Assembly: GCF_900142625.1 (NCBI RefSeq)
Contig: NZ_FRBN01000029.1
Span: forward strand, 1 to 38,096
Reading direction: 5' to 3'
DNA length: 38,096 nt
Source of the DNA: Roseovarius marisflavi
GTDB lineage: Bacteria; Pseudomonadota; Alphaproteobacteria; Rhodobacterales; Rhodobacteraceae
A program made the translations under genes and the position numbers. Under the pieces are notes generated by a model, which saw only the letters and a program-made list of their open reading frames with translations, had not been told where the DNA came from and ran no database searches. Shown here one piece after another: positions 18,064 through 26,502 of the stretch (the first letter of the stretch is position 1; each line of letters begins with the position of its first letter).

Positions 18064-19752
18064 ATGGCACATGACGGACAGGATATTGCAATGGCGAAAC
18101 CAATCATTCTGGGCGACCTTCTGGCCCTCACAGGCGCGTCGATTGCCCCGGTTGAAACCCTCTTTGAGGCGGCAAAAGCCAATATTCGCCAAATGGTTAG
18201 CATTGACGGCCGGGTGTCTGGCGCGGCGATAGAGGCGAACCAGTCGGCGGCCCATGGCCTCGCCTGGCTCGCGACCTATACGGAATCTTTGCGGCAGATG
18301 CAGCATTGGGCCACCCGGCTGAACGATTCCGGCACTTTTGGCGAGGTCGAACAGCTTTTGCTGCAAATCGGCTTTGGCGAATATCTTGGCCAGATTCAGG
18401 GCGGCATTCTGATGAATCAGGGCGAGATCATCCGCCCGCATGACATGGGCCTGAGCGCCGCCGACATCGCCGCGCTTCTCACGCCCGCCGTGACCACCCT
18501 GATCGCCGAAGGCAACAGTCAGGCCGCGCGCACCCGCCTTGTCGAGCTGATGCAGGAACGCTCGGCCGAGATCACCGTCGGGCGCACCGGACTTGACGAC
18601 GAGCTTGAAATGATCCGCGAGCAATTCCGCCGCTTCTCGGTCGACAAGGTCGAACCCCACGCACACGAATGGCACCTCAAGGACGAGCTTATCCCGATGG
18701 AGATCATCGAGGAGCTTGCCGAAATGGGTGTCTTTGGCCTGACCATCCCCGAAGAATTCGGCGGCTTTGGTCTGTCCAAGGCCTCGATGGTCGTGGTCTC
18801 CGAGGAGTTGAGCCGTGGCTATATCGGCGTCGGCAGCCTCGGCACCCGCTCCGAGATCGCCGCAGAGCTGATCCTGTGCGGCGGCACCGACGCGCAAAAG
18901 GCGCATTGGCTGCCGAAACTGGCCAGTGCCGAAATCCTGCCGACGGCGGTATTTACCGAACCCAACACCGGCTCTGATCTTGGCTCGTTGCGCACCCGTG
19001 CCGTCAAGGACGAGAACGGCGACTGGAAGGTGACCGGCAACAAGACCTGGATCACCCACGCCGCGCGCACCCATGTGATGACCCTGCTCGCGCGCACCAA
19101 GCCCGACACCGCCGATCACCGCGGCTTGTCGATGTTCCTGGCCGAGAAAACGCCCGGCACCGACGAGGCCCCCTTCCCCACGACAGGCATGAGCGGCGGC
19201 GAGATCGAGGTGCTCGGTTATCGCGGCATGAAGGAATACGAGCTTGGCTTTGACAACTTTCATGTGAAGGGTGAAAACCTTTTGGGGGGCGAAGAGGGCA
19301 AAGGCTTTAAACAGCTGATGGAAACCTTTGAATCCGCCCGCATTCAGACCGCCGCCCGCGCCATCGGCGTGGCGCAATCGGCGCTTGATGTGGCGATGAA
19401 ATACGCCATCGACCGCAAGCAGTTCGGCAAGAGCCTGATCGACTTTCCGCGCGTCTCGGGCAAACTTGCGATGATGGCCGTCGAGATCATGATCGCCCGC
19501 CAGCTGACCTATTTCAGCGCCTGGGAAAAAGACAATGACCGGCGCTGTGATCTTGAGGCGGGCATGGCCAAACTGCTTGGCGCACGCGTCGCCTGGGCGG
19601 CGGCCGACAATGGCCTTCAGATTCACGGCGGCAACGGCTTTGCCCTTGAATACACCATTAGCCGCATCTTGTGTGATGCGCGTATTCTCAACATCTTCGA
19701 AGGGGCGGCGGAAATTCAGGCCCAGGTCATCACCCGTCGCCTGCTGGATTAA
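18064..19752 (+). CDS. mcd: (2S)-methylsuccinyl-CoA dehydrogenase
   Basis: Flavoenzyme of the ethylmalonyl-CoA pathway that oxidises (2S)-methylsuccinyl-CoA to mesaconyl-CoA, with ETF as electron acceptor. It has 562 residues, well above the ~385 of ordinary acyl-CoA dehydrogenases, because of a ~165-residue N-terminal extension that is characteristic of Mcd. The FAD-binding core contains FTEPNTGSDLGSLRTRA and WITHAARTH, and the catalytic base position is E546 in IFEGAAEIQ. The ATG at 18064 has AAAGGA 8 nt upstream. The other pathway genes (ccr, ecm, meaC/mcl) are not in the window. Its stop codon overlaps that of the convergent transporter gene. Confidence 0.93.
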   Translation: MAHDGQDIAMAKPIILGDLLALTGASIAPVETLFEAAKANIRQMVSIDGRVSGAAIEANQSAAHGLAWLATYTESLRQMQHWATRLNDSGTFGEVEQLLLQIGFGEYLGQIQGGILMNQGEIIRPHDMGLSAADIAALLTPAVTTLIAEGNSQAARTRLVELMQERSAEITVGRTGLDDELEMIREQFRRFSVDKVEPHAHEWHLKDELIPMEIIEELAEMGVFGLTIPEEFGGFGLSKASMVVVSEELSRGYIGVGSLGTRSEIAAELILCGGTDAQKAHWLPKLASAEILPTAVFTEPNTGSDLGSLRTRAVKDENGDWKVTGNKTWITHAARTHVMTLLARTKPDTADHRGLSMFLAEKTPGTDEAPFPTTGMSGGEIEVLGYRGMKEYELGFDNFHVKGENLLGGEEGKGFKQLMETFESARIQTAARAIGVAQSALDVAMKYAIDRKQFGKSLIDFPRVSGKLAMMAVEIMIARQLTYFSAWEKDNDRRCDLEAGMAKLLGARVAWAAADNGLQIHGGNGFALEYTISRILCDARILNIFEGAAEIQAQVITRRLLD

Positions 19753-20723
19753 TCCGGCACGAAAATCTCGTTGTTTCGCACGGCTTGTGCGGTGCGGAAC
19801 AACAGCGCCAGTATGATCACGCAGAGCACGGCCAACAGGCCAATTCCGATGATGCGATGCCCCGCCGATCCGGTGGCATCGGCATAGGTAAAGCTGGCAA
19901 TCGTCACCCCCGCCATCGGAAAGCTGAGCGCCCAGAACGCCAGCGAAAACGGCAGCCTCAGCAGCCTTGGCAATTGCACCGCCACGATCAGCGTGAACAA
20001 ATAAGCCCCGTTCAAAAGCACGCGGGCAAAGGGATCAATCCCGCCGACAAGCGCCACCCAGGCAAGAAACCCGACCGAGGGCGGCGCGATCAGGATGACC
20101 AGCGTCGGCTGAAGCCGCACCGGCAAGGGATCATGAAAAATCAGCCGGTTCATCACCAGAACCAACATGACGATCCAGAAAACAAGCCCGACCGAGGTGA
20201 AAAACCAGCTGATCTCAACATAGCCCAGGGGCACGCCGGCAATCGCCACGATCACATTGCCCACCGCCGGAATGAACCAGGCTGGCGTCAGATGGCCATG
20301 TTGAAACGACCGCGCACTGATCCAGCCGCTGAAAACCGAGACCGTCAGAACAAGCTGTAGCGGCACCGCCACAAGCCACATCGCCCGCGCCAGCCCCGGT
20401 GCCGGGTCAAGCATCACCACCGACATCAGAACAAGCGCAATCGAGATCGCCGGAAAGAACGCAAGCTTGACCGGGTGCTGCCATTCGGCCACCACCGCGC
20501 CCGGATGGCGCAGGCCCTTGGCGACATACAAAACCGACACGGCCGCAAAAACCACCATGCTCAGCAGATGCGCCGCACCGGATATCAAATGTCCAAGCCC
20601 AAGCGCGGCTTCGCCCGCGCGCAGCGCAAGCGTAAAACCGCAGAGCCCCATCACGATGGTGAAAAGCGTGACCGGCACATGCGCGACCCAGCCGCCCGGG
20701 TCAGGGTGCTGCCCCTCAGACAT
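19749..20723 (-). CDS. SLAC1/TehA (TDT) family transporter
   Basis: 324 residues with ten predicted membrane helices across the whole length and polar termini. The order of hydrophobic blocks and the conserved glycine/phenylalanine spots (VTLFTIVMGLCGFTLAL, GHLTPAWFIPAVGNVIVA) match the TDT family of anion channels and C4-dicarboxylate or tellurite-resistance proteins. It sits in the inner membrane; the transported anion is unknown. It begins 9 nt after the FAH-family gene, so the two form an operon that may handle an organic acid. Its TAA lies across the mcd TAA on the other strand. Confidence 0.88.
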   Translation of the reverse strand: MSEGQHPDPGGWVAHVPVTLFTIVMGLCGFTLALRAGEAALGLGHLISGAAHLLSMVVFAAVSVLYVAKGLRHPGAVVAEWQHPVKLAFFPAISIALVLMSVVMLDPAPGLARAMWLVAVPLQLVLTVSVFSGWISARSFQHGHLTPAWFIPAVGNVIVAIAGVPLGYVEISWFFTSVGLVFWIVMLVLVMNRLIFHDPLPVRLQPTLVILIAPPSVGFLAWVALVGGIDPFARVLLNGAYLFTLIVAVQLPRLLRLPFSLAFWALSFPMAGVTIASFTYADATGSAGHRIIGIGLLAVLCVIILALLFRTAQAVRNNEIFVPD

Positions 20724-20732
20724 GCCCGGCGC

Positions 20733-21431
20733 CTACTCCGGCGCGCCGATGCTCAGGAAAAGGTCGCTCAGCCCTTCGATCTGACCGTGCAGCTTGCTGC
20801 CGGGTTTGACCGGCCCCACGCCCGCCGGCGTGCCGGTATAAATAAGGTCGCCCGGCATCAGGTGATAGAACTGCGACAGATGCGCGATCACGTCGGGCAC
20901 CGACCAGACCATATCGCTGAGCCGGGCGTCTTGCACGGTTGCGCCATCAAGCATGAGGCGGATCGCCTGATCGGCGATCTCGCCAAACTCTGCCGCCGGG
21001 GTCAGCGGCGCGATAATCGCTGAGTCTTCGAAGTCCTTGCCCAGATCCCAGGGCCGGCGTTTGTCTTTGGCCTGCGCCTGTAGATCGCGGCGCGTCAGGT
21101 CGATGCCGCAGGCATACCCGTAAACCGTCTGCATCGCCTCGCCATTGGAGACCCTAAAGGCGGGCGCGCCTATGGCAACGACAAGCTCCATCTCGAAATG
21201 ACAATCCTGCGTGCCAAGCGGATAGGCGATGCTGGCCCCGCTGTGACAGATCGTATGCGCGGATTTGGTGAAATAGAACGGCGCCTCGCGATCCACCTCA
21301 TTGCCCATCTCGGCGGCATGGGCGGCATAATTGCGCCCGACGCAGAAAATCCGGCGGACGGGAAAGCTGCCGTCTTGCCCAAGAACGGGAATTTGCGGCG
21401 CGGCGGGCACGTCAAAAAGCGGTTTTGTCAT
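20733..21431 (-). CDS. Fumarylacetoacetate hydrolase family protein
   Basis: 232 residues, the length of single-domain FAH proteins such as fumarylpyruvate hydrolase or acylpyruvases. RRIFCVGRNYAAHAAEMG is the N-terminal family block, followed by the metal-binding acidic set in CHFEMELVVAIG (E-x-E) and the D in CGIDLTRRDLQ, and GDLIYTGTPAGVGPV near the end. It hydrolyses C-C bonds in 2,4-diketo acids; the exact substrate is unknown. The ATG at 21431 is supported by GGAG six bases upstream. First gene of a pair with the TDT transporter. Confidence 0.9.
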   Translation of the reverse strand: MTKPLFDVPAAPQIPVLGQDGSFPVRRIFCVGRNYAAHAAEMGNEVDREAPFYFTKSAHTICHSGASIAYPLGTQDCHFEMELVVAIGAPAFRVSNGEAMQTVYGYACGIDLTRRDLQAQAKDKRRPWDLGKDFEDSAIIAPLTPAAEFGEIADQAIRLMLDGATVQDARLSDMVWSVPDVIAHLSQFYHLMPGDLIYTGTPAGVGPVKPGSKLHGQIEGLSDLFLSIGAPE

Positions 21432-21594
21432 AAGGGGCTCCGGGGCTGGCTGGTATTTTTCCCGCCTGTTATGCGCCCGCCCCCGGGCCTTGTCAAAGCC
21501 TGCCGGCCCACCCGGCATTGGCGCGGCCCGCGCCCTGTGTCATGAACGGAATATATGATCCTGACAGATCACGACGACACGAAAAGGCCCGCGC

Positions 21595-22281
21595 ATGGAT
21601 TTCAAAAGATACGCCGTTTACGTCACCCCCGAGCGCGGGCCGCTCGCCGATTTCGGCGCGGCCTGGCTTGGCTGGGATTGCATGACAGGCCGATCCGTCG
21701 ATCATCCGGAGGTGCCCGGCCTGCCCCTGCCCGTGGCCGAGATCACCGAAACCCCACGCAAATACGGCCTGCACGCGACGATGAAGCCGCCGTTTCGCCT
21801 ACCCGAGGGTCAGAGCGAAGCCGCGCTGATCGCCGCCTTTGACGGCTTCTGCCTCAGTGCGGCACCAGTGGCGCTTGAGGCGCTCAACCTCGCTCGCCTT
21901 GGCCGGTTTCTGGCGCTTGTGCCACGGGGCGATCAAACCGCTTTGAACGCGCTTGCCGCCGCAACCGTGCATGCCTTCGAGCCGTTTCGCGCGCCCCTCA
22001 CCGAGGCCGAACTTGCCCGCCGTCGCGCCGGGGGGCTTAGCCCTGAGCAGGACGTGCTTTTACTGACATGGGGCTATCCTTATGTGATGGAGGCATTTCG
22101 CTTTCACATCACACTGACCGGCAAACTTCCCCGCGCCCAGGCGATCCAGACAGAAACGATCCTGGCCCCGTTGATAGAGCCCCTCTTGCCGCGCCCGTTC
22201 CTGATCGCCGGGCTCTCCTTGATGGGAGAGGACGCCCTTGGCTGCTTTCACCTGATTGAGCGGCGCGCCCTCAGGGGATAG
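21595..22281 (+). CDS. DUF1045 protein, 2H-phosphoesterase type
   Basis: 228 residues. Two H-x-T motifs, YGLHATMKPPF (H61-A-T) and FRFHITLTG (H-I-T), about 115 residues apart, are the hallmark of the 2H phosphoesterase fold. The family (DUF1045, sometimes annotated as a phosphonate-metabolism protein) is often linked to phn genes. No phn gene is present in this window. The product could cleave a cyclic phosphodiester or nucleotide (inference). It is divergent from the FAH gene. Confidence 0.85.
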   Translation: MDFKRYAVYVTPERGPLADFGAAWLGWDCMTGRSVDHPEVPGLPLPVAEITETPRKYGLHATMKPPFRLPEGQSEAALIAAFDGFCLSAAPVALEALNLARLGRFLALVPRGDQTALNALAAATVHAFEPFRAPLTEAELARRRAGGLSPEQDVLLLTWGYPYVMEAFRFHITLTGKLPRAQAIQTETILAPLIEPLLPRPFLIAGLSLMGEDALGCFHLIERRALRG

Positions 22282-22290
22282 GCGAGGTGC

Positions 22291-22308
22291 ACGGCGGTTT
22301 TCCGCCGT
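22291..22308 (+). terminator. Hairpin after the DUF1045 gene
   Basis: ACGGCGG-TTTT-CCGCCGT, a perfect 7-bp stem with a four-base loop, starts 9 nt past the stop codon. No T tract follows, so it may be a weak or Rho-assisted terminator or an mRNA-stabilising hairpin. Confidence 0.5.
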
Positions 22309-22350
22309 CTGCCCCCGCGCCAGAGAATGGCGCCCGAAACAGAATTTTAT

Positions 22351-22381
22351 GCTTTCGGCGAGGATATTTAGAGCAAGAAGA
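22351..22381. repeat. Copy of the dispersed GGATATTT element
   Basis: This 31-nt stretch matches the copy at 29638 at 27 of 31 positions, including GGATATTT and GAGCAAGAAGA. It lies alone in the gap between the DUF1045 gene and the following gene. Confidence 0.75.
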
Positions 22382-22504
22382 CGCATAAGCCCGCGGCTTT
22401 GCCTGCACCACAACCACTCAAATTCCCTGCCTTCACCTTAGGCTTGCCCTCTTTTGGTCGAAAAGCGGCGTCAGGATTTCCCGGAGTAGCACGCCGGAGA
22501 CGCC

Positions 22505-23788
22505 ATGCCTTTCGAACCTATTGCAGAATCAGAGAACACCACGCCCGAGCCGCGCATGCGCAATGACCGCGATGGGCGCCGCCTGCCTGACTTCTTGGGG
22601 CTGTTGCGCCGCAAGCCGCAGACCGATCTGGACAGCCTGACCAAGCGCATCCTGTTGCCCTCCCTGCCGGTCACGGATGAGGAAATGGCCCGTGCCACCC
22701 ATCAGGACAAAGGCCAAAAACTTGCCCGTCAGGAAATGTGGGAAGAGCTGGCGCGCCTGATTGAATACGGTGATGGCGCGCGCCTGCGCACGCCGGGCGG
22801 CGAGAATGCCACGATGCTCTTGGCCTATGGCGCGCGCGCCGATGTGGTTGCGGCGGCCGAAGATGCCTTGCATGACGGGGTGGCGCCGGACAGTGCGGGC
22901 ATTGACGCGCTAGAGGAAATGCGCGCCGAATTTCATGACAGCTATGCCTGTACGCTGATCGTGGCGCTGACCCATATCGACATCGGCTGGGCCTGGCGCG
23001 CGACGGCAACAGAGCGCAAAACCGTCGAGCACGAGGCGCAGTTTCACCTGCATTTCAAGCGCGCCGACGATATTCTCAGCCCCTTTGACGGCGTTGACCT
23101 TGACGCGCCGTCGCTGGCCTCGGCGCAATGCGCGCTTCTGGCCGGGCGGCAGAGGCCACGCCTTCGGGTGGCGGATGATTACGAGAAACTGATCGACCTC
23201 GACCCCGACAGCCCGCGCCACATGCGCGCCCTCGGCGAGGCGCTTTTGCCGGCGCGCTATGGCAGCTACGAGATGCTCGACCTTGAGGCGCGCCGCACCG
23301 CCGCGCGTACCGGCGAGGTTTGGGGCGCGGGCGGATATGCCTGGGTTTACCTTGATGCACTGGCGCTTGACCCCGGCGCGCTTGAACGGCTGGATTGCGA
23401 GTTTTTCATCGACGGGCTGCGCGATATCGTGGCGCGCAAGCGCGACCAGCATGTCATCAATCAGCTTTCTGCCTTTTGCGGCATCGTGATGGCCCCGCGC
23501 AGCGGCAAGGCGCGGCTGCCCTCGGGGGTCGAGGTATCGCGTGCGCGCATTCATGACTGTCTTGACTGGCTTTTGGAAAATCACATGCAGGAGTTGCACC
23601 CGCTGATCTGGTCGCAGACCCTGCTGAAACCGGGGCTGACACCTGCCCTGCCGTCGCGGCGGGCACTGGTGGCCAAGGGGCGGCAGACCGCGCTTCGCGT
23701 TATTGCACAGCGCTTTGCCGAGGATATCGAGGACGGAAGTTCGATCGCGTTTTCCAGCTCCGGCATGTACCGCCTGCCCGCTCTCTGA
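22505..23788 (+). CDS. Conserved-looking protein of unknown function
   Basis: 427 residues, no signal peptide or membrane helix. The first 60 residues are polar and rich in basic and proline residues. The rest is mainly alpha-helical, with alternating hydrophobic and charged positions that could be a helical-repeat fold. A stretch near residues 155-175 (LIVALTHIDIGWAWRA) is the most conserved-looking. The start has GGAG five to six bases upstream. The codon bias is typical of the genome, so it is a real gene. I do not recognise a family. It is convergent with the GlxA-type regulator, with 6 nt between stops. Confidence 0.8.
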   Translation: MPFEPIAESENTTPEPRMRNDRDGRRLPDFLGLLRRKPQTDLDSLTKRILLPSLPVTDEEMARATHQDKGQKLARQEMWEELARLIEYGDGARLRTPGGENATMLLAYGARADVVAAAEDALHDGVAPDSAGIDALEEMRAEFHDSYACTLIVALTHIDIGWAWRATATERKTVEHEAQFHLHFKRADDILSPFDGVDLDAPSLASAQCALLAGRQRPRLRVADDYEKLIDLDPDSPRHMRALGEALLPARYGSYEMLDLEARRTAARTGEVWGAGGYAWVYLDALALDPGALERLDCEFFIDGLRDIVARKRDQHVINQLSAFCGIVMAPRSGKARLPSGVEVSRARIHDCLDWLLENHMQELHPLIWSQTLLKPGLTPALPSRRALVAKGRQTALRVIAQRFAEDIEDGSSIAFSSSGMYRLPAL

Positions 23789-23794
23789 GGGGCC

Positions 23795-24745
23795 TCAGCA
23801 GGATTTGCGCAACTCGCGCGGGCTCGCGCCGTAATGACGCCGCATCGCGCGGGCCATGGCCGCCGGGGAATCGTACCCACAGCGCAGGGCGATTTCGGCA
23901 ATGCCAAGGCTGGTGCCCTCAAGCATCTTGCGCGCCGAGGAGAGCCGCAGATGCCGGTAAACCGTGCCCGGCGGCGCGCCAAGCCCGGCGCGAAACCGAC
24001 GATCCAGCGTGCGCGCCTGACAAGACAGGTGGCGCGCAAGCTCGGCCTGTGACAGCGGCCGCTCAAGCGTGTCGCGCATCAGCGTGAGGGCGCGACGCAC
24101 AAGCGCATCGCCCACCGCCTGCCCCTCGCGGGTCGGGCTAACGGGGGGATCGCCGTGAATGAACATCGCCTCGACATCAAGGCGCACCGACAGGCCCAAC
24201 CGATCGGCAATCAACCCAAGCGTCAGATCAAGCGCCGACATCGCCCCGGCGCAGGTCATGTAAGGCCCATCGCTCAGGACCCGCGCGCGCGCCACCTCGA
24301 TATCGAGAAACCGCTCGGTAAAGGCGTCAAGCAGATCCCAATGCACCGTGGCCCGCCGCCCGTTCAGCAACCCGGCCGAGGCCAAAAGCCATGGCCCGGC
24401 ATCAAGCCCCACCACGTTTTTGGCCCGCGTCACGGCGGAGCGCAGCGCGCGTCGGGTGTCGGCGGTGTCGTGTTTGGCATGGGCATAGCTGGCCAGAACA
24501 AACAGGTAATCGCAGGCCTCAAGCGCCTTGAGCGGCTTGTGCGGCACCACCTGCATCCCCGACGACGACAGGACCGGCTCGCCGGTGCGGGTCAGAATCT
24601 GCCAGTCGAAACTTTGCCGCCGCGTCAGGGTATTGGCCGCACGCAACGGCTCAAGACAGTTGGCAAGGCACAGGTTTGAGAACTGATCAAAGATCAGGAA
24701 GGCGATGCTGACCGGGGCGTCGGATGATTTTGTCCATTTAGGCAT
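23795..24745 (-). CDS. GlxA/CdhR-type transcriptional regulator
   Basis: 316 residues. An N-terminal DJ-1/PfpI (class I glutamine amidotransferase-like) domain covers about 10-190, in which the usual catalytic cysteine position reads GLDAGPWLLASAGLL, so it is a ligand-sensing domain. A C-terminal AraC-type pair of helix-turn-helix motifs (about 215-312) includes LARHLSCQARTLDRRF and IAEIALRCGYDSPAAMARAM. This architecture matches CdhR, GbdR and related activators of carnitine and glycine betaine catabolism. It is divergent from the carnitine-type operon across an 81-nt gap and is its likely regulator (inference). Confidence 0.92.
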   Translation of the reverse strand: MPKWTKSSDAPVSIAFLIFDQFSNLCLANCLEPLRAANTLTRRQSFDWQILTRTGEPVLSSSGMQVVPHKPLKALEACDYLFVLASYAHAKHDTADTRRALRSAVTRAKNVVGLDAGPWLLASAGLLNGRRATVHWDLLDAFTERFLDIEVARARVLSDGPYMTCAGAMSALDLTLGLIADRLGLSVRLDVEAMFIHGDPPVSPTREGQAVGDALVRRALTLMRDTLERPLSQAELARHLSCQARTLDRRFRAGLGAPPGTVYRHLRLSSARKMLEGTSLGIAEIALRCGYDSPAAMARAMRRHYGASPRELRKSC

Positions 24746-24826
24746 GATTTTTGTCTTTTACGGCAAGATATAGATCAACACCAGCACGCTAGGCTAAGCC
24801 AGACCATCACCCCCGGAGGAGCCCCC

Positions 24827-25741
24827 ATGCCGCTTACCATGAACCGCGAGGTTTTTATCACCTGTGCCGTCACCGGATCGGGGGGCACGCAAGACAAAAG
24901 CCCGCATGTGCCCCGCTCGCCCGAACAGATCGCCGACAGCGCGATTGCCGCGGCCAAGGCCGGGGCCGCCGTGGTGCATTGCCATGTGCGCGACCCCGAA
25001 ACCGGCGCGCCAAGCCGTGATCCTGGCCTGTTTCGCGAGGTCACCGACCGCATCCGCGACAGCGCCACCGATGTGGTGCTGAACCTGACCGCCGGGATGG
25101 GCGGCGATATCGTCTTTGGCGGGGTTGAGAGCCCGCTGCCGCCGAAAGAGGCCGGCACCGATATGGCGGGCGCGACCGAGCGGGTGGCGCATGTGGCCGA
25201 ATGCCTGCCGGAAATCTGCACGCTCGATTGCGGCACGATGAATTTCGCCGAGGCCGATTACGTGATGACCAACACCCCCGGCATGCTGCAAGCGATGGGC
25301 CGGATGATGACCGAGCTTGGTGTAAAGCCGGAGATCGAGGCCTTTGACACCGGTCACCTCTGGTATGCCAAACAGCTTGTGGCCGATGGCATTCTGGAAC
25401 CCGACGCACTTGTGCAGCTCTGCATGGGCGTGCCCTGGGGCGCGCCGGATGACCTCAACACCTTCATGGCGATGGTCAATAATGTGCCGGACAATTGGAC
25501 GTTTTCGGCCTTTGGTCTTGGCCGCAACCAGATGCCTTATGTGGCGGCAAGCGTTATTGCGGGCGGTAATGTGCGCGTCGGGCTTGAGGATAACCTGATG
25601 CTTGATCGCGGCGTTCTGGCGACCAATGCGCAACTTGTTGAACGCGCGGTCGGGATCATCGAGAACCTCGGCGCGCGGGTGATCGGCCCGCAAGAGGTGC
25701 GCGACAAGCTGGGCCTGACCAAACAGGCGCCGCGCGGATGA
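24827..25741 (+). CDS. BKACE enzyme (beta-keto acid cleavage), probable 3-dehydrocarnitine cleavage enzyme
   Basis: Zn-dependent Claisen-type enzyme of the BKACE (DUF849) family: a beta-keto acid plus acetyl-CoA gives acetoacetate and a new acyl-CoA. Of 304 residues, the metal ligands are visible as H51 and H53 in VVHCHVRDP and E254 in VGLEDN. The substrate set by context is 3-dehydrocarnitine, giving glycine-betainyl-CoA and acetoacetate. The start has GGAGGAG a few bases upstream. First gene of the operon; the next gene starts inside its stop codon (ATGA). Assignment to dehydrocarnitine rests on the fused carnitine dehydrogenase and the CaiD homologue downstream. Confidence 0.9.
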   Translation: MPLTMNREVFITCAVTGSGGTQDKSPHVPRSPEQIADSAIAAAKAGAAVVHCHVRDPETGAPSRDPGLFREVTDRIRDSATDVVLNLTAGMGGDIVFGGVESPLPPKEAGTDMAGATERVAHVAECLPEICTLDCGTMNFAEADYVMTNTPGMLQAMGRMMTELGVKPEIEAFDTGHLWYAKQLVADGILEPDALVQLCMGVPWGAPDDLNTFMAMVNNVPDNWTFSAFGLGRNQMPYVAASVIAGGNVRVGLEDNLMLDRGVLATNAQLVERAVGIIENLGARVIGPQEVRDKLGLTKQAPRG

Positions 25742-26502
25742 GCGAGCGCGTTCTGATCACCGGCGGCGCGTCGGGGATCGGGCTTGGGCTTGCCAAACGC
25801 TTCGCGGCGCGCGGTGACCGGGTTGCGATCTGTGACGCCGATGGTGCGGCGGTGGCGCGGGTCCGCGCCGAGCATCCCGCGTTTATCGCCGCTCAGGCCG
25901 ATGTCACCGACGAGACCCAGATGGAGGCGTTTTTCGCCGATGTCGAACAGGCATGGGGCGGCGTTGATGTGGTCTGCGCCAATGCCGGCACCGGCGGGCC
26001 CGCTGGGCGGATCGAGGATCTGGAGTATGACGCATGGCGCGCCTGTCTTGATGTGAACCTCTCGGGCACCTTCCTGACCTGTCGTTGGGCGGCGCGGGTG
26101 ATGCGCGCGCAAGGGGCCGGATTGATCGTGATCACGACATCAACGGCGGGCTTGTTCGGCTATCCGCTGCGCGCGCCCTATGCAGCGGCGAAATGGGGCC
26201 TGGTCGGCCTGACCAAGACATTGGCGATGGAGCTTGGCCCCGTCGGCGTGCGCGTCAACGCGCTTGCACCCGGCGCGGTCGAGGGCGACCGGATGGACCG
26301 CGTCGTCGCCATGGAAGCAGCGGCAGGCGGCAAAACCCAAGACGAGGTGCGCGCGCAATACGTCAAGGGCGTGAGCCTGCGCTCTTGGGTCAATGTCGAT
26401 GATCTGGCCGATATGGCGCTGTTCCTCGCCTCGCCTGCGGCCAGCAAGATCTCGGGGCAAATACTGGCGGTGGACGGGCATACAGAGACCTTGGTGCCGT
26501 GA
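25738..26502 (+). CDS. SDR-family dehydrogenase in the carnitine operon
   Basis: 254 residues with the glycine motif TGGASGIG (8-15), NAG at 82-84 and the catalytic S135, Y148-x-x-x-K152. The C-terminus ISGQILAVDGHTETLVP is typical of the 3-ketoacyl-reductase-like group. Since the operon already has an L-carnitine dehydrogenase, this second enzyme may handle the D-isomer or another hydroxy-betaine (inference only; SDR-type D-carnitine dehydrogenases are known from Agrobacterium). Its start overlaps the BKACE stop and its stop overlaps the next start. Confidence 0.88.
   Translation: MSERVLITGGASGIGLGLAKRFAARGDRVAICDADGAAVARVRAEHPAFIAAQADVTDETQMEAFFADVEQAWGGVDVVCANAGTGGPAGRIEDLEYDAWRACLDVNLSGTFLTCRWAARVMRAQGAGLIVITTSTAGLFGYPLRAPYAAAKWGLVGLTKTLAMELGPVGVRVNALAPGAVEGDRMDRVVAMEAAAGGKTQDEVRAQYVKGVSLRSWVNVDDLADMALFLASPAASKISGQILAVDGHTETLVP

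Noticed and set aside
17974..19626. Minus-strand open frame of 550 codons opposite mcd
   Set aside because: Mcd on the plus strand is complete and recognisable; the antisense frame is a composition shadow.
21449..21475. GGTATTTTTCCCGCC before the FAH gene as a further copy of the dispersed element
   Set aside because: Only a short A/T block and a GGCGGG block agree; the AGCAAGAAGAA half is missing.
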